DNA of 64,000 bases, from positions 248,001 through 312,000 of the forward strand of contig CAWKOH010000009.1 of assembly GCA_963851245.1 (NCBI GenBank), read 5' to 3'. The first letter of the stretch is position 1; each line of letters opens with the position of its first letter. A program made the position numbers and the translations under genes. The notes beneath the pieces are model-generated. The model was given only the letters and a program-made list of their open reading frames with translations. It was not told the DNA's origin and did no database searches. Shown here in pieces: positions 43,713 through 54,311 of the stretch. Source of the DNA: CAWKOH01 sp963851245. Its GTDB lineage: Bacteria; Actinomycetota; Acidimicrobiia; Acidimicrobiales; Palsa-688.

Positions 43713-44170
43713 GCCAATCCACCGCCAACCCGGTATTTCGCCGCCTCGCCCGCGGCCCCCTTATTCTCTACCGCTGGCATGTGGGCTGGCTCCTCGGACA
43801 CCGCTTCCTCCTCCTGGTCCACACCGGGCGGCGCAGCGGGCTCGAACACCGCGCCGTCGTAGAAGTACTGCATTACGACCCAACACCTCCGTGGTGGCGG
43901 TCATGGCCGGTTTCGGCCGCCGCTGCGACTGGTACCAAAACCTGCAAGCCCATCCCGCCGCCAAAATCGTGCTCGGCCGGCAGTCCTTCCCTGCCAGCGG
44001 GCGAGACCTCAGCGAGGACGAAGCCGTTACGTCCTGGCCGAGTACGAACACCGGAACCGTATCGCCGCCCCGCTGGTGCGCTGGACGCTCAGCCAGCTGG
44101 TCGGCTGGCCCTACGACGGTACCGACCGGAGCCGCCGATACCTAGTGCAGCAACTCCCGCTCGTCAATTC
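43709..44170 (+). pseudogene. Deazaflavin (F420)-dependent nitroreductase family protein, frameshifted
   Basis: MSQSTANPVFRRLARGPLIL, YRWHVGWLLGHRFLLLVHTG-RRSG, then one frame over VAVMAGFGRRCDWYQNLQAH and PAAKIVLGRQSFPASGRDLS, then another frame VRWTLSQLVGWPYDGTDRSR-RYLVQQLPLV. LL-HTGR-SG and WY-NL-A-P are hallmarks of the Ddn/F420 family, typical of actinomycetes. Three indels. The ATG overlaps the ClC stop, so the two are co-transcribed. End approximate. Confidence 0.75.
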
Positions 44171-44599
44171 ACGCCCGCCGGACTCACCGCCGAGACCTCT
44201 GTCTTCGTGTCACCGGTTAGCCGCTACAACGCCGCGCAGCCGTCGACCGGGCCAGCGGGCGATTGGCCAGAGAAGCAAAAGGACAGATCGCAGTCCCCGT
44301 GGTCTCCTCGGGAGCGGCTCAGTGACACAACGGCGTCCCGCTCGTCCGCCCGACTGTTATCCCGATCGTCGCTTCCAGGAAGCTAGGCCGGCCTTGCGGA
44401 GACCACACCCAGCCCTTGCCCCCCACCGCCCTCCACGATCCCAACGCCTATGGCTTCTCCTGCTCATCCCCCTCCCGGGTGGCACTGCTGAAAGGCCAGG
44501 AAGATCATGAGCGCTAGGTCATGTCTTGGCACGCATCATCGGGGCAGCATTCGCTTTGATCATCCTCGTGATCATCGCCGTGGTCGCGGCCTGGCAGCC
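44171..44599. other. No gene recognised
   Basis: Only low-complexity open frames. It lies between the nitroreductase and the convergent GNAT remnant. Confidence 0.3.
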
Positions 44600-45048
44600 T
44601 CGAATAACTCCAAGCAGTACCGGGAGCTTCGCGGCCCGCGAAAGGTCCCATCATCGACGGCGATCGAGTCGAGATGCCACAACTCGTCGCTGGGACTGTG
44701 CGAGTCAATCCAGCGCCAGAGCCCGTCGTACCGGCGCCCGCCGGCGTCGGTTAGCTCGTGGACACGCGGTTGGTTCCAGGGGTGGTCCGCCCACGCCTGG
44801 AACCGGCTACGCGGGATCCACAGGCCGGCTCAACTCCGATACCAGCCCGAGTCCCAGTGCGACCTCAAGAAAGAAGGCGACGCATCTCCTGAATCGCTCT
44901 ACCTGGTCCTCCGGTTCGCCCATCGGCCAGTGCATTATTGGCTCGTCGACGAATGCCCGCCCGAAGACCGCCGCCAGGGCACCGAGTCGATCGGCCCCTG
45001 CGGGCGAGACCTCGATCGGGGAGGGGTCCACCGGCACCTCAATGTAAC
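44600..45048 (-). pseudogene. GNAT acetyltransferase, frameshifted and truncated
   Basis: RYIEVPVDPSPIEVSPAGAD, LGALAAVFGRAFVDEPIMHW and PMGEPEDQVERFRRCVAFFL give the N-terminal helices. One frame over come GLWIPRSRFQAWADHPWNQP, DGLWRWIDSHSPSDELWHLD and SIAVDDGTFRG, the beta4 strand just before the acetyl-CoA loop. The Q/R-x-x-G-x-G/A loop itself is missing: the sequence ends in RGPRSSRYCLELFEAARP. So the gene is truncated as well as shifted. Confidence 0.6.
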
Positions 45049-45146
45049 GATTTGTGGGCGTTTGGTCATTTGCCCCCGGCCGACCTGCGGGCCGGAGGGT
45101 GGGTGGCCGTGTTCGGTTCGTGCTTGCTGGGACGTAGGCCCGCTCG

Positions 45147-45395
45147 GTGACCGGACACGTCGCGGGTGGGAGGTGGCAGGTGCTGACCGGGCCGCGATCC
45201 GAGCAGTTACTGGGGTGGGCCTTGGCGGCGGTCGGGCTGGTCGCAGTGGTGGCGGCTGTGGTCGCGGACTGGTCCGACGCCCGAGCCGCGCACGACCAGG
45301 TGTGGTCGCCGTTCGTCCTGGTCGCTGGGCTTCTCCTGATCGGTTTGGTTGCCGACGATGATGGGCTGTTCGCCGAGGCCGGCTGTCGGCAATGA
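45147..45395 (+). pseudogene. N-terminal fragment of an ArsB/SLC13-like permease
   Basis: 82 residues from GTG: a membrane helix LLGWALAAVGLVAVVAAVVA and VWSPFVLVAGLLLIGLVADD-DGLFAEAG. This F-x-L-x-x-G-L-x-L-x-G-L-V-A-x-x-x-GLF-x-AAG start is typical of SLC13/ArsB permeases of about 400 residues, but a stop follows at once and no further domain is seen. Either a remnant or a small membrane protein of its own. Confidence 0.4.
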
Positions 45396-45483
45396 TGCAA
45401 GACAGCAAACGCCGGGCCCCGCTACCTGGTGGTGATGATCCTTGGAAGTGGAAGACTGGCGCTGGAAGCGAAGGAGAGGTCTC

Positions 45484-46230
45484 GTGGAGTGGATCAAGGG
45501 TCATAGAGAGTCGCTGGGTGTCGGGGCGGGGTTCTTGTTGCCGCTGGCGGTGGCGGCGTTGATGGTGCCGTTCCGGGCTAGCTTTGCCGATGCTGCCGCC
45601 GCGTTGGTGCTGGTGGCGGTGGTGGCGGTGGTGGCGACGGCGGGGACTCGCCCCGGCGGGTATGTGGCGGCCTTGTCGGCCTGCTTGTGGTTTGACTTCT
45701 TCTTGACCCGTCCCTACGAGCAGGTGGCCATTACGCATCGACCCGATATCGAGATCGCCATCAGTTTGCTGGTGGTGGGCGGCGTGGTCACCGAGTTGGC
45801 ATCCAGGAGCCGTCACCACCACGCCGTCGCCGGCGAGGAGGCCGACTATGTGAATGTGATCTACCAGGTGTCGGAGTTGGCCTCTTCGGGCGCTGGGGTC
45901 GAAGAGACTGTGTCGCGTGTGTCGGCTGAACTGGTGCGACTCCTGCAGCTGCGAGGGTGCCGCTTCGAGCGGGGCAGCGCGTTCGAGCGCACCACCGTTA
46001 TCGACCACGACGGACAGGTACTTCTGGCCGGGCGCCTCTGGGCCGTCGATGCGCTAGGCCTGCCCGGCCGCCAAATCGCCCTAATCGTTTACGGTCGCGG
46101 TCGGATCGTAGGACGGTTCGCGCTGACCCCCACGCCGGGCCAGCCGGTCGCGCTGCAAGCCAGGGTGGTGGCCGTGGCCCTCGCCGACCTGGTGGGTTCG
46201 GTGCTGGTCCCGCGCCTGGCCTCGGCATAG
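45484..46230 (+). CDS. DUF4118 membrane protein (KdpD transmembrane-like), copy 1
   Basis: About 248 residues from GTG 45484 (an in-frame ATG at 45442 is possible). LGVGAGFLLPLAVAALMVPF, FADAAAALVLVAVVAVVATA, YVAALSACLWFDFFLTRPYE and QVAITHRPDIEIAISLLVVG are the four DUF4118 helices of KdpD-type sensors (W-F-D-F-F-x-T-x-P-Y). A coiled region and a small domain follow (VNVIYQVSELASSGAGVEET, LWAVDALGLPGRQIALIVYG). No kinase domain. Intact. It resembles the gene at 47462-48178. Confidence 0.8.
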   Translation: MEWIKGHRESLGVGAGFLLPLAVAALMVPFRASFADAAAALVLVAVVAVVATAGTRPGGYVAALSACLWFDFFLTRPYEQVAITHRPDIEIAISLLVVGGVVTELASRSRHHHAVAGEEADYVNVIYQVSELASSGAGVEETVSRVSAELVRLLQLRGCRFERGSAFERTTVIDHDGQVLLAGRLWAVDALGLPGRQIALIVYGRGRIVGRFALTPTPGQPVALQARVVAVALADLVGSVLVPRLASA

Positions 46231-46417
46231 CTCTCAGCCGAGCCGGTCTGCTCGCGCTTTCCGGCCCACCCTGGGGCTGTCCAGTGGGATAGGTTTGCCG
46301 GTGGTGGGCCGGGAAGTCGGGTCGGCATAGTTAGCCGACCCCGGGGGAACCCATGCGCCAATCCATCACTTTGCCTGGGCCTCCCGACGCCGTCAGATCT
46401 GACCTCGCGGTCACCGG

Positions 46418-47435
46418 GTGATTCTGTCATCTCTGGCGGTGGCCGCGGTGGCGTTCCCGGCCGCGGCCGCGGTGTCTCTGCGGGCCAGCTTCATCCTGGT
46501 GTCGCGGCTGGAGCGCCTGGCCGGCCGGGTTGGGTCTGTCGGGGGCCATGCTCGGACTGGTGGTGGCGCTAGCGGCCGACTCGCCGGAAATCACCTCCGC
46601 TGTCACCGCGTCGGTCCACGGCCAGAAGGGCATCGGGATCGGGGTCCTGCTCGGCTCGAATGTGTTCAACCTCGCCGCCCTCCTGGGACTGGGCGCCATC
46701 GTGGCCCGGACCATCTTCCTCCATCGCCGGGTGGTGATCCTCGAAGGCGCCACTGGCACCTGGATCGCGGCAATGACCCTGATCGCGGTGACCGCCGGAT
46801 GGCCCGCGGGTGTTGGGCTGGCGCTGGTCCTGGTGGCGGCCGCCTTATACGTCATGGTCCTGGCCTCCGCCCCCGCCACGCTCATCCGACTGGGAATGCC
46901 CCACCGAGCCGCCACCTGGCTGCGAAGCGCCGTGATCGAGGAGGAGATGGAACTCGCCGAAGCGATCCATCCCACCCCGAGAGGCCATCTCGACAGCTCC
47001 CTCCTAATCGGAAGCCTCATCGTCGTGGTCGCGGCCAGCGCGTTGATGGAGAGAACCGCCGAGGTTGTAGGCAACCATTTCCACGCTTCGAGCCTGGTCA
47101 TCGGCGGCGTCGTCCTCGCCGCTGTGACCAGCCTCCCCAACGCTGTCGGAGCGGTATACCTGGCCAAACGAGGCCGCGGGGCGGCCATGCTCAGCGTGGC
47201 CATGAACAGCAACATGATCAACGTGGTAGCAGGCCTCTTCCTTCCCGGCCTGGTCCTCGGCCTGGGAGCAGCCACCACAGACGCAACCATCGTCGCCGCT
47301 TCCTACGCCTTACTCACCGTCGCCTCTCTGGCCATGGCCTACGCCGGTAGGGGCCTCAACAGACGAGACGGCCTCGTCATAGTCACCGCTTATGCCTCCT
47401 TCGTGGCCATCGCCGTCGCGACCACTGCCAGATGA
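46418..47435 (+). CDS. Ca2+/cation antiporter (CaCA, sodium/calcium exchanger family), one frameshift
   Basis: The first helix, ILSSLAVAAVAFPAAAAVSL, is in one frame; after a slip near 46535 the rest is continuous. Alpha-1 repeat: LGLVVALAADSPEITSAVTA with GIGIGVLLGSNVFNLAALLG. Alpha-2 repeat: IGGVVLAAVTSLPNAVGAVY and AMLSVAMNSNMINVVAGLFL. The acidic and Asn residues of the ion site are present (D-SPE and S-LPN). About 338 residues, ten helices, the normal family size. Substrate ion uncertain. Confidence 0.8.
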
Positions 47436-47461
47436 GCGAACCAAACGCGCTGTGGTGGCCT

Positions 47462-48178
47462 TCAGCCGGCCAGTATTCGGCAAGGCACCATCGGGAGATT
47501 GCCCACTTGATCGGCGATGATCACCGCCACCAGGGGTCTTTCCAGGGAAACGGGCAGGTCGGGAGTGGGGCTGAGCAGGAACCTGCCAACGATGTGGCCG
47601 CGTCCATAGACGGCCAGCTCGATTTGGCGACCAGGCAAGCCGATCTGATCGACGGCCCAGTAGTGACCGGAAGTGAACACCCGCCCGTCGAGTTCGAGGC
47701 GGATCATCCCGCCGGTCTCGGTCCCCCGCCTCGAATCGACAGTCACGCAACCCGAGCAGTCTGACCAGTTCTTCTCTGACTCGGGCTAGTACCTCGTCGG
47801 CCCCCCAATCCCGCGGCCACCATTTCCGAGACCTCGTGGATCAGGCCGACGAAACGGGATTCCTCCTCGGCCACCTGCCGCCGACGAGCGGCTTCGAGCA
47901 GCCAGTTCGGTCACCACGACGCCGACCACAAGCAAACTGACGGCGATCTCTATATCGGGTCGGCCGGTGATAACCAACCGCTCATAGGTGCGAGTCAGGA
48001 AGAAGTCAAACCACAAACAGGCTGACACGGCTGCGATGAAGCCCAGGGCGGCCGCAGCGTCGGTGAAGGTGGCTCGAAACGGGACCAGCAGGCCAGCCAC
48101 CCCCAGCGGCGAACAGAAGGCCACCGCCACAGCCCACAGGGGACGCCGGAGGACGGTTGTGCCTTCGGCGAGAATCAT
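47462..48178 (-). pseudogene. DUF4118 membrane protein, copy 2, frameshifted
   Basis: MILAEGTTVLRRPLWAVAVA, GVAGLLVPFRATFTDAAAAL, SACLWFDFFLTRTYERLVIT and GRPDIEIAVSLLVVGVVVTE match copy 1 at 45484. Slips near 47900 and 47760 follow. The last part, HYWAVDQIGLPGRQIELAVY then RGHIVGRFLLSPTPDLPVSL, again matches copy 1 nearly word for word. It follows the kinase-less KdpD by 21 bases, so together they make a split KdpD sensor without a kinase. Confidence 0.7.
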
Positions 48179-48199
48179 CCGGCCAGGCCATTCGGGCGG

Positions 48200-49420
48200 C
48201 TAGGTCCCTTCGGCGATCTCGGTGGTTTCTGCAGGTTCGTGGGCTGCGTCGCGGCGGGCGATGATGTGCACGTCGATGCCGGCTTCGGCCGCCAGGCGGG
48301 AGATCTTTCGGACGATGGACCCTCCGCCTTTCAGTTCCTGCCATCGGCTCCGGCTACTGGAGCCGACCACGATCTGGGTGATCTGATGGTCTCGGGCGAA
48401 GTCGATCAGCGCTTGGGCGGGGTCGTCGGCTTGCATCTCGGTCCAGTCCGCACCAACGTCGGAGGTGACTTGACGCAGGATGGCCAGCTGCTCGGCATCT
48501 GATCGGCGAGCGCCTTCGCCGGCGACGACATGGAGGACGTGAAGGTCGGCTTTGATGCGGGCGGCCATCCTCGAGGCCCGGCGGACGATGGCGTCGGTGC
48601 CGGGGGCCGCGGTTATGGCGACCAGGATGCGCTCGCTGGTCTCCCACAGGCCTTGCGTTTGGTGTCGCTGCAGGTGCTCGAGCAGCTCCTCTTCGGTTTC
48701 GTCGGCCAGGAACCGCAGCGCCAGCTCCCGGAGGGCGATCAGGTTGTCGGTGCGGAAGAAGTGGGTGAGGGCCTGGGGAACCTTGGCCTCGGGGTAGATG
48801 TTGCCGTGCAGCATCCGACGGCGGAGAGCTTCGGGCGAGGAGTCGACAAGCTCGATCTGGTCGGCCTTGCGTACTACCCAGTCCGGTACCCGCTCGCGGA
48901 CCTGGGCCCCGGTCATACGTTCTACGGCGTCGGCGATGCTCTCCAGGTGCTGGATGTTGACGGTGGTGATCACGTCGATGCCGGCGTCGAGGATGTCCAT
49001 GACGTCTTCCCAGCGCTTGGCGTGGCGCGATCCGGGGACGTTGGTGTGGGCCAGCTCGTCGATGAGAGCGACTTTCGGGTGCCGGGCCAGCACGGCGTCG
49101 AGGTCCATCTCATCGAAAGTGGTGCCCCGGTAGTCGATGACCCGCCTGGGGACGCTCTCCAGGTCGTCGCACCGCTCCTGAGTGAGCGGGCGCCCATGAC
49201 ATTCCACGAACCCGATGACGACGTCTGTGCCCCGCTGTTTCCGGCGGTGACCCTCGTTGAGCATGGCGTAGGTCTTGCCGACCCCGGCCGCGGCTCCGAG
49301 GTAGATGCGAAAATGGCCGGCCGCCTCGACCACATCGGTCGCGTCGTCCTCGCGCGATGCGGCCTGGCTGACCCCTTCGTCGATCCCAGTTGAGATCGTG
49401 TCGCTGGTCTGCTCGCTCAT
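48200..49420 (-). CDS. Short KdpD: N-terminal KdpD ATP-binding plus Usp domain, no kinase
   Basis: 406 residues, intact. KdpD domain: RIYLGAAAGVGKTYAMLNEG (Walker A), DVVIGFVECHGRPLTQERCD, VALIDELAHTNVPGSRHAKR (Walker B) and VITTVNIQHLESIADAVERM. Then a Usp-like domain: ERILVAITAAPGTDAIVRRA and ITQIVVGSSSRSRWQELKGG. Full KdpD (about 900 residues) goes on with four helices and a histidine kinase; here it stops, and the helices are in the separate gene at 47462. It lies downstream of kdpFABC on the same strand. It may bind K+/c-di-AMP signals and act on another protein (inference). Confidence 0.88.
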   Translation of the reverse strand: MSEQTSDTISTGIDEGVSQAASREDDATDVVEAAGHFRIYLGAAAGVGKTYAMLNEGHRRKQRGTDVVIGFVECHGRPLTQERCDDLESVPRRVIDYRGTTFDEMDLDAVLARHPKVALIDELAHTNVPGSRHAKRWEDVMDILDAGIDVITTVNIQHLESIADAVERMTGAQVRERVPDWVVRKADQIELVDSSPEALRRRMLHGNIYPEAKVPQALTHFFRTDNLIALRELALRFLADETEEELLEHLQRHQTQGLWETSERILVAITAAPGTDAIVRRASRMAARIKADLHVLHVVAGEGARRSDAEQLAILRQVTSDVGADWTEMQADDPAQALIDFARDHQITQIVVGSSSRSRWQELKGGGSIVRKISRLAAEAGIDVHIIARRDAAHEPAETTEIAEGT

Positions 49421-49448
49421 CCCGACGGGGTCTTTCCGGTGGTCTGCC

Positions 49449-49773
49449 TTAGTCGTTGGCCGGTTCGATCTGGTAGAGGGGATTCCAGACTACAAGCCGG
49501 CCACCGTCCATTCTGGCCGTGCCCTCGACGGTGCAGCGGGTACCGACCCCGATACCGGCGACGCCCTGGCGGCCGAGGAACAAACAGGGCGAGCTGGCCG
49601 GTGCCATCGTCGATCAGGCACTCATAGGAGTTGAGCCGCGTTCCTCGGTCAGGTGTGCCGAGTAGATGACCCCGGTGACGACGACCCGCCCCCGGGCGAC
49701 GGCCATCGCTGATCTTGCGGGCAACCGGGCGGCCACCCCACGAGTCCGCCTCGGTGAACTCGTGTGTGGTCAC
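49449..49773 (-). pseudogene. OB-fold nucleic-acid-binding-type protein, frameshifted
   Basis: MTTHEFTEADSWGGRPVARK, then RGRVVVTGVIYSAHL, SYECLIDDGTGQLALF and LGRQGVAGIGVGTRCTVEGT with ARMDGGRLVVWNPLYQIEP-AND-stop lie in three frames. Joined, they give an OB-fold protein of about 107 residues (strand, L-x-DGTG-x-L-x-L-x-FLGR, G-x-R-x-x-VEGT). Its place between kdpC and kdpD is common in actinomycetes. Function not established. Confidence 0.6.
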
Positions 49774-49786
49774 CGCAGTTCGAGCC

Positions 49787-50408
49787 TCATTGCAGTTTGG
49801 CGAGGGCCTCGTTGAGCTGCAGGACGTCGATGTAGTTGCTGCCCAGGAAGCCCAGCTGGGCGCTGTGGGTCTGCTTGCTTGATGAGCGTCCGCAGGGTCG
49901 AGGGGGCGATGCCGGTGGCCTTGGCGACCATGGGGATCTGGACGATGGCGTCCTGGGGGGTGATGTCGGGGTCGAAGCCGCTGCCGGAGGTGGTGACCAG
50001 GTCGGGGGTGGGGTTGTCGATGCCCAGCGAGTGCCAGTAGGCGACCAGCTCCTTGGTGTTGTCGAGCAGGGTCTGGGACCGGGGGCCCAGGTTGGTGGCC
50101 CCGGACTCGCCGCTGATGCCGTTGGCGACGAGTGGGTTGTCGCCGCCGGATTGGGTCTTTGAGCCGGCGTAGGGGCCGGTGTCGTCGGGGCGGCCGTGGA
50201 ACACGCAGCTGCCGAGGGGATGTCCTGGGCAGTTGGTGGCAGCCCAGTTCTGGCCGATGAGGGTGGACCCGTTGGCGGTGATGGACCCGTCGGCCTGGTG
50301 CTTGAAGAGCAGCTGGGCCACCCCGGTGCCGGCGAAGGCGTACACGAACCCGAAGAAGACCGTGACGACAATGACCATGATGATCGAGCGGCGGAGGTGA
50401 TCGAGCAT
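49787..50408 (-). CDS. kdpC: Potassium-transporting ATPase KdpC, frameshift near its end
   Basis: MLDHLRRSIIMVIVVTVFFG is the single membrane helix. ANGSTLIGQNWA (the G-S-x-L-I-GQ motif), FHGRPDDTGPYAG, SGESGATNLGPRSQTLLDN and VTTSGSGFDPDITPQDAIVQ follow (the DLVTTSGSGLDPHIS family hallmark). Near 49870 the frame slips; one base over ends LGFLGSNYIDVLQLNEALAK-LQ-stop at 49787. KdpC is the periplasmic-side accessory subunit of KdpFABC. About 206 residues. Confidence 0.92.
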
Positions 50409-50421
50409 TAGCGGGCTTCCA

Positions 50422-52522
50422 TCAGTAGGCGTGCAGGGCGACGAGCACGAGGTCGATGAGCTTGATGAAGATGAACGGGACGATGATCCCGCCCACGCCG
50501 TAGATGTAGACGTTGCGGCGCAGGATGGCCGCCGAGGAGGCGGGCCGGAACCGCACGCCGCGCAGGGCCAGGGGGATGAGGGCCACGATGACCAGGGCGT
50601 TGAAGATCACCGCCGAGAGCACGGCGCTCTGGGGGTGTGCAGCTTCATGATGTTGAGGGTGCTGAGCTGCGGGTAGGTGGCGGCGAACAGGGCCGGGATG
50701 ATGGCGAAGTACTTGGCCACGTCGTTGGCGATGGAGAAGGTGGTGAGCGAGCCCCGGGTGATGAGCAGCTGCTTGCCGATCTCGACCACGTCGATGAGCT
50801 TGGTCGGGTTGGAGTCGAGGTCGACCATGTTGCCGGCCTCTTTGGCCGCGGTGGTGCCGGTGTTCATGGCCACCCCGACGTCGGCCTGGGCCAGGGCGGG
50901 GGCGTCGTTGGTGCCGTCGCCGGTCATGGCCACCAGCTTCCCGCCCTCCTGCTCGGCCCGGATCAGGTCCATCTTGGCTTCGGGGGTGGCCTCGGCCAGG
51001 AAGTCGTCGACCCCGGCCTCCTGGGCGATGGCCGCCGCGGTGAGGGGGTTGTCGCCGGTGATCATCACGGTGCGGATGCCCATCTGGCGCATCTCGTCGA
51101 ACTTCTCCCGGATGCCCTGCTTGACCACGTCCTTCAGCTCGATCACCCCGAGGATGCTCGGGCCGTCGGCCACGACCAGCGGGCGTGGAGCCTCGCCGGG
51201 AGATGCCCTCGACGAGGTCGTCGAGGTCGGCGGGGACGGTGCCGCCCTGCTCGGTCGACCCAGCGTTTGATCGGCCTCGGCGGCGCCTTTGCGGATCTGG
51301 CGGCCGTCGACGTCGAGCCCGGACATGCGGGTGGTGGCCGAGAAGGGGATGAAGGTGTGGTCGGCGCCCAGGTCGCGCTCGCGGATGTCGAAGCGCTGCT
51401 TGGCCAGCACCACGATGGAGCGGCCCTCGGGGGTCTCGTCGGCCAGCGAGGCCAGCTGGGCGGCGTCGGCCACCTCCTGCTCGGTGTGGCCGCCGACCGG
51501 GAAGAACTCCGAGGCCATGCGGTTGCCCAGGGTGATGGTGCCGGTCTTGTCGAGCAGCAGGGTCTGCACGTCGCCGGCCGCCTCCACCGCCCGGCCGCTC
51601 ATGGCCAGCACGTTGCGCTGCACCAGGCGGTCCATGCCGGCGATGCCGATGGCGGACAGCAGGGCGCCGATGGTGGTCGGGATCAGGCACACCAGCAGCG
51701 AGACCAGGATGACCACCGAGACCGTCCCCCCGGCGTAGTGGCCGAAGGGCTGGAGGACCACGCACCACCGGCAGGAACACGATGGTCAGCACGGCCAGGA
51801 GGATCGTGAGGGCGATCTCGTTGGGGGTCTTCTGCCGGTTGGCCCCTTCCACCAGGGTGATCATGCGGTCCAAGAAGGTGTGGCCCCGCTCGGCGGTGAT
51901 GCGGATGACGATGCGGTCGGAGAGGACCTTGGTGCCGCCGGTGACGGCGGAGCGGTCGCCGCCGGACTCGCGGATGACCGGCGCCGACTCGCCGGTGATG
52001 GCCGACTCGTCCACCGAGGCGACGCCCTCGATGATCTCGCCGTCGGAGGGGATCAGGTCGCCGGCCTCGCAGACCACCAGGTCCCCTTTGGCCAGCGCCG
52101 AGGCGGCCACCCGCTCCTCGGTGCCGTCGGGGCGCAGGCGGCGGGCTTCGGTCTCGGCCCGCATGCGCCGCAGGGTGTCGGCCTGGGCCTTGCCCCGGCC
52201 TTCGGCCATGGCCTCGGCGAAGTTGGCGAAGATCACCGTGAGGAACAGCCAGACCGTGATCGACCAGGCGAACAGGGTGGGGTTGGCGATGGCCTCGATG
52301 AAGGTGATCACGGTGCCGACCAGCACCACGAACATGACCGGGTTCTTGACCTGCACCCGCGGGTCCAGCTTCTTGAAGGCGTCGATGAGCGCCCGGCCCA
52401 GGATCTCGCGGTCGAACAGGCTGCGGGCCTCGGCCACCCCGTGGGCCTGCGTCGGTCGGCGGCCTCGGCCTGGGCGCACCGCGGTGGCCGCCGGTGCGTC
52501 CGTCCATCTCGGGAGTGGTCAT
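50422..52522 (-). CDS. kdpB: Potassium-transporting P-type ATPase KdpB, several frameshifts
   Basis: Starts ATG 52522 (MTTPEMDGRTGGHRGAP), overlapping the kdpA stop by one base. Pieces in order: FDREILGRALIDAFKKLDPR, GDLIPSDGEIIEGVASVDES with AITGESAPV (TGES loop), after a slip near 51745 LIPTTIGALLSAIGIAGMDR, LLLDKTGTITLGNRMA (phosphorylated Asp), slips near 51270 and 51200, VMITGDNPLTAAAIAQEAGV, MTGDGTNDAPALAQADVGVA, then a slip near 50630 and AVLSAVIFNALVIVALIPLA. About 700 residues restored. It drives K+ uptake by ATP hydrolysis. Confidence 0.93.
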
Positions 52523-54231
52523 CAGAAGAACTTTCCGTGAGAGAGCTGCTCGACGATGGGGCCGAGCGACACGGCCGGGAAGAAGGTCAGGCCGCCGATG
52601 ATCAGGATCACGCCGATGGTCAGGCCGATGAACATGCCGTTGTCGGTGCGGAAGGTGCCCAGCGAGGCCGGGACCACGTTCTTGGCCGCCAGCGACCCCG
52701 CCCAGGGCCAGGGCCGGGATCATGATGGCGAACCGGCCGATCAGCATGGCCACGGCACCCAGGATGTTGTAGAAGGCGGTGTTGCCGGTCAGGCCGGCCA
52801 TGGCCGAGCCGTTGTTGTTGCCCTGCGAGGTGAAGGCGTAGAGGATCTCGCTGAACCCGTGCGGCCCGGCGTTGAGCGGGCCGGCCCGCCCGGCCGGTGG
52901 TGGACACGGCGATGCCGGTGAGGATCAGCACGGTGATCGGCATCACCAGCGCCCCCAGGCCGGCCAGCTTGATCTCCCGGGCCTGGATCTTCTTGCCCAG
53001 GTACTCGGGCGTTCGCCCGATCATCAGCCCGCCGATGAACACCGCGATGATGGCGTAGATCAGGATGGTGTACAGCCCGCTGCCGACCCCGCCCGGGGTG
53101 ACCTCGCCCAGCATCATGCCCGTCATCGGGCCGAAGCCGCCCATCGGGTTGTACGAGTCGGTGGCACTGTCGACGGCACCGTCGGAGGTCTGGGTCATCG
53201 ACACGTTGAACAGGGCGCTGGCTGGTGTCGCCGAAGCGCACCTCCTTGCCCATCCGTGTTGCCCGGTCGAGGTCTGGGTGCACCCCGGCGGCTGACCACC
53301 GCCGGGTTGCCCTGATGCTCGGCGTAGCTGGTGAAACCGACCCATACCCCGAAGATGATCACCATGGCGGCCAGCAGGGCGGCGCCGTGGCGGATGCTGC
53401 CCACCATCTTGCCGAAGGTGTAGGTGAGCGCGAACGGGATGGACAGGGTGAGCCAGATGTAGAGCAGGTTGGTGAACCCGGTGGGGTTCTCGAGGGGGTG
53501 GGCCAGGTCGACGTTGAAGAACCCGCCGCCGTTGGTGCCCAGCTGCATGATGGCGCCCATGAACCCCGCCGGGCCCCGGGCGATGGTCTGGGTGACGCCG
53601 TTCAGCGAGTTGTGGATCGTCACCGGCCCGGCCAGGGTCTGCACCGCGCCCTGGCCGACGATGACGATGCCGGCCACGAAGGCGATCGGCAGGAGGATGT
53701 ACAGCAGGCAGCGGGTGATATCCACCCAGAAGTTCCCGATGGTGGGGGAGTTCCGGCGGGCGAAGCCCCGCGCCACGGCGATGGCCACGGCGATCCCCAC
53801 GGCCGCGCTCACGAACTGCTGCACGGTGAGCACGCCGATCTGGGAGAAGTACGACATGGTCGTCTCCCCGCCGTAGTTCTGCCAGTTGGTGTTGGTCGAC
53901 AAACGAGGCGGCCGTGTTGAAGCTGAGCGCCGGCTTCACCGCACCCGAAGTGCTGCGGGTTGAGCGGCAGCGACCCTTGGATCCGCATCAGCAGATAGCC
54001 GACGCCGAGGAACACCGCCGAGAAGATCACCAGCGAGCCGGCGTAGCGCTTCCAGGACTGCTCCTGCTCGGGGCCGGTCCCCAGCAGCCGGTACACCGGC
54101 CGCTCGGCCCAGGCCAGGAAGTGGACCCGGCCGTCGAAGACCGCCGCCATGTACGAGCCCAGGTACCGCCAGGCGATCCCTAGGGCGATGACCAGGACGA
54201 TGATGGTGAGGCGAAGCCCATCTAAAACCAC
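52522..54231 (-). CDS. kdpA: Potassium-transporting ATPase KdpA, several frameshifts
   Basis: Channel-like subunit that selects K+. Pieces: LRLTIIVLVIALGIAWRYLG, SLPLNPQHFG, STNTNWQNYGGETTMSYFSQ (selectivity filter region with N-x-NWQ-YGGE), LPIAFVAGIVIVGQGAVQTL, MQLGTNGGGFFNVDLAHPLE (second filter GTNGGG), then SALFNVSMTQTSDGAVDSAT, GRTPEYLGKKIQAREIKLAG, TSQGNNNGSAMAGLTGNTAF (third filter) and ending FPAVSLGPIVEQLSHGKFF. At least five indels. Start GTG 54231 overlaps the kdpF stop. About 565 residues, normal. Confidence 0.93.
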
Positions 54232-54311
54232 TCGGGCTTGAACATGGCCACGCCCAGATAGATGAACACCAGGACCGACACGGCCAGAAGGATGCCCTGG
54301 GTGGCGGTCAC
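54222..54311 (-). CDS. kdpF: Potassium-transporting ATPase KdpF
   Basis: 29 residues from GTG 54311: VTATQGILLAVSVLVFIYLG then VAMFKPEWF-stop. One membrane helix and the conserved ALF-KPE-W-F end identify KdpF, which stabilises the complex. It overlaps the small gene upstream (GTGTGACC) and kdpA downstream. Confidence 0.88.
   Translation of the reverse strand: MTATQGILLAVSVLVFIYLGVAMFKPEWF

Noticed and set aside
50422..54231. Programmed frameshifting in kdpA and kdpB
   Set aside because: There are many slips at unrelated positions, with no slippery heptamer plus structure; indel errors explain them better.
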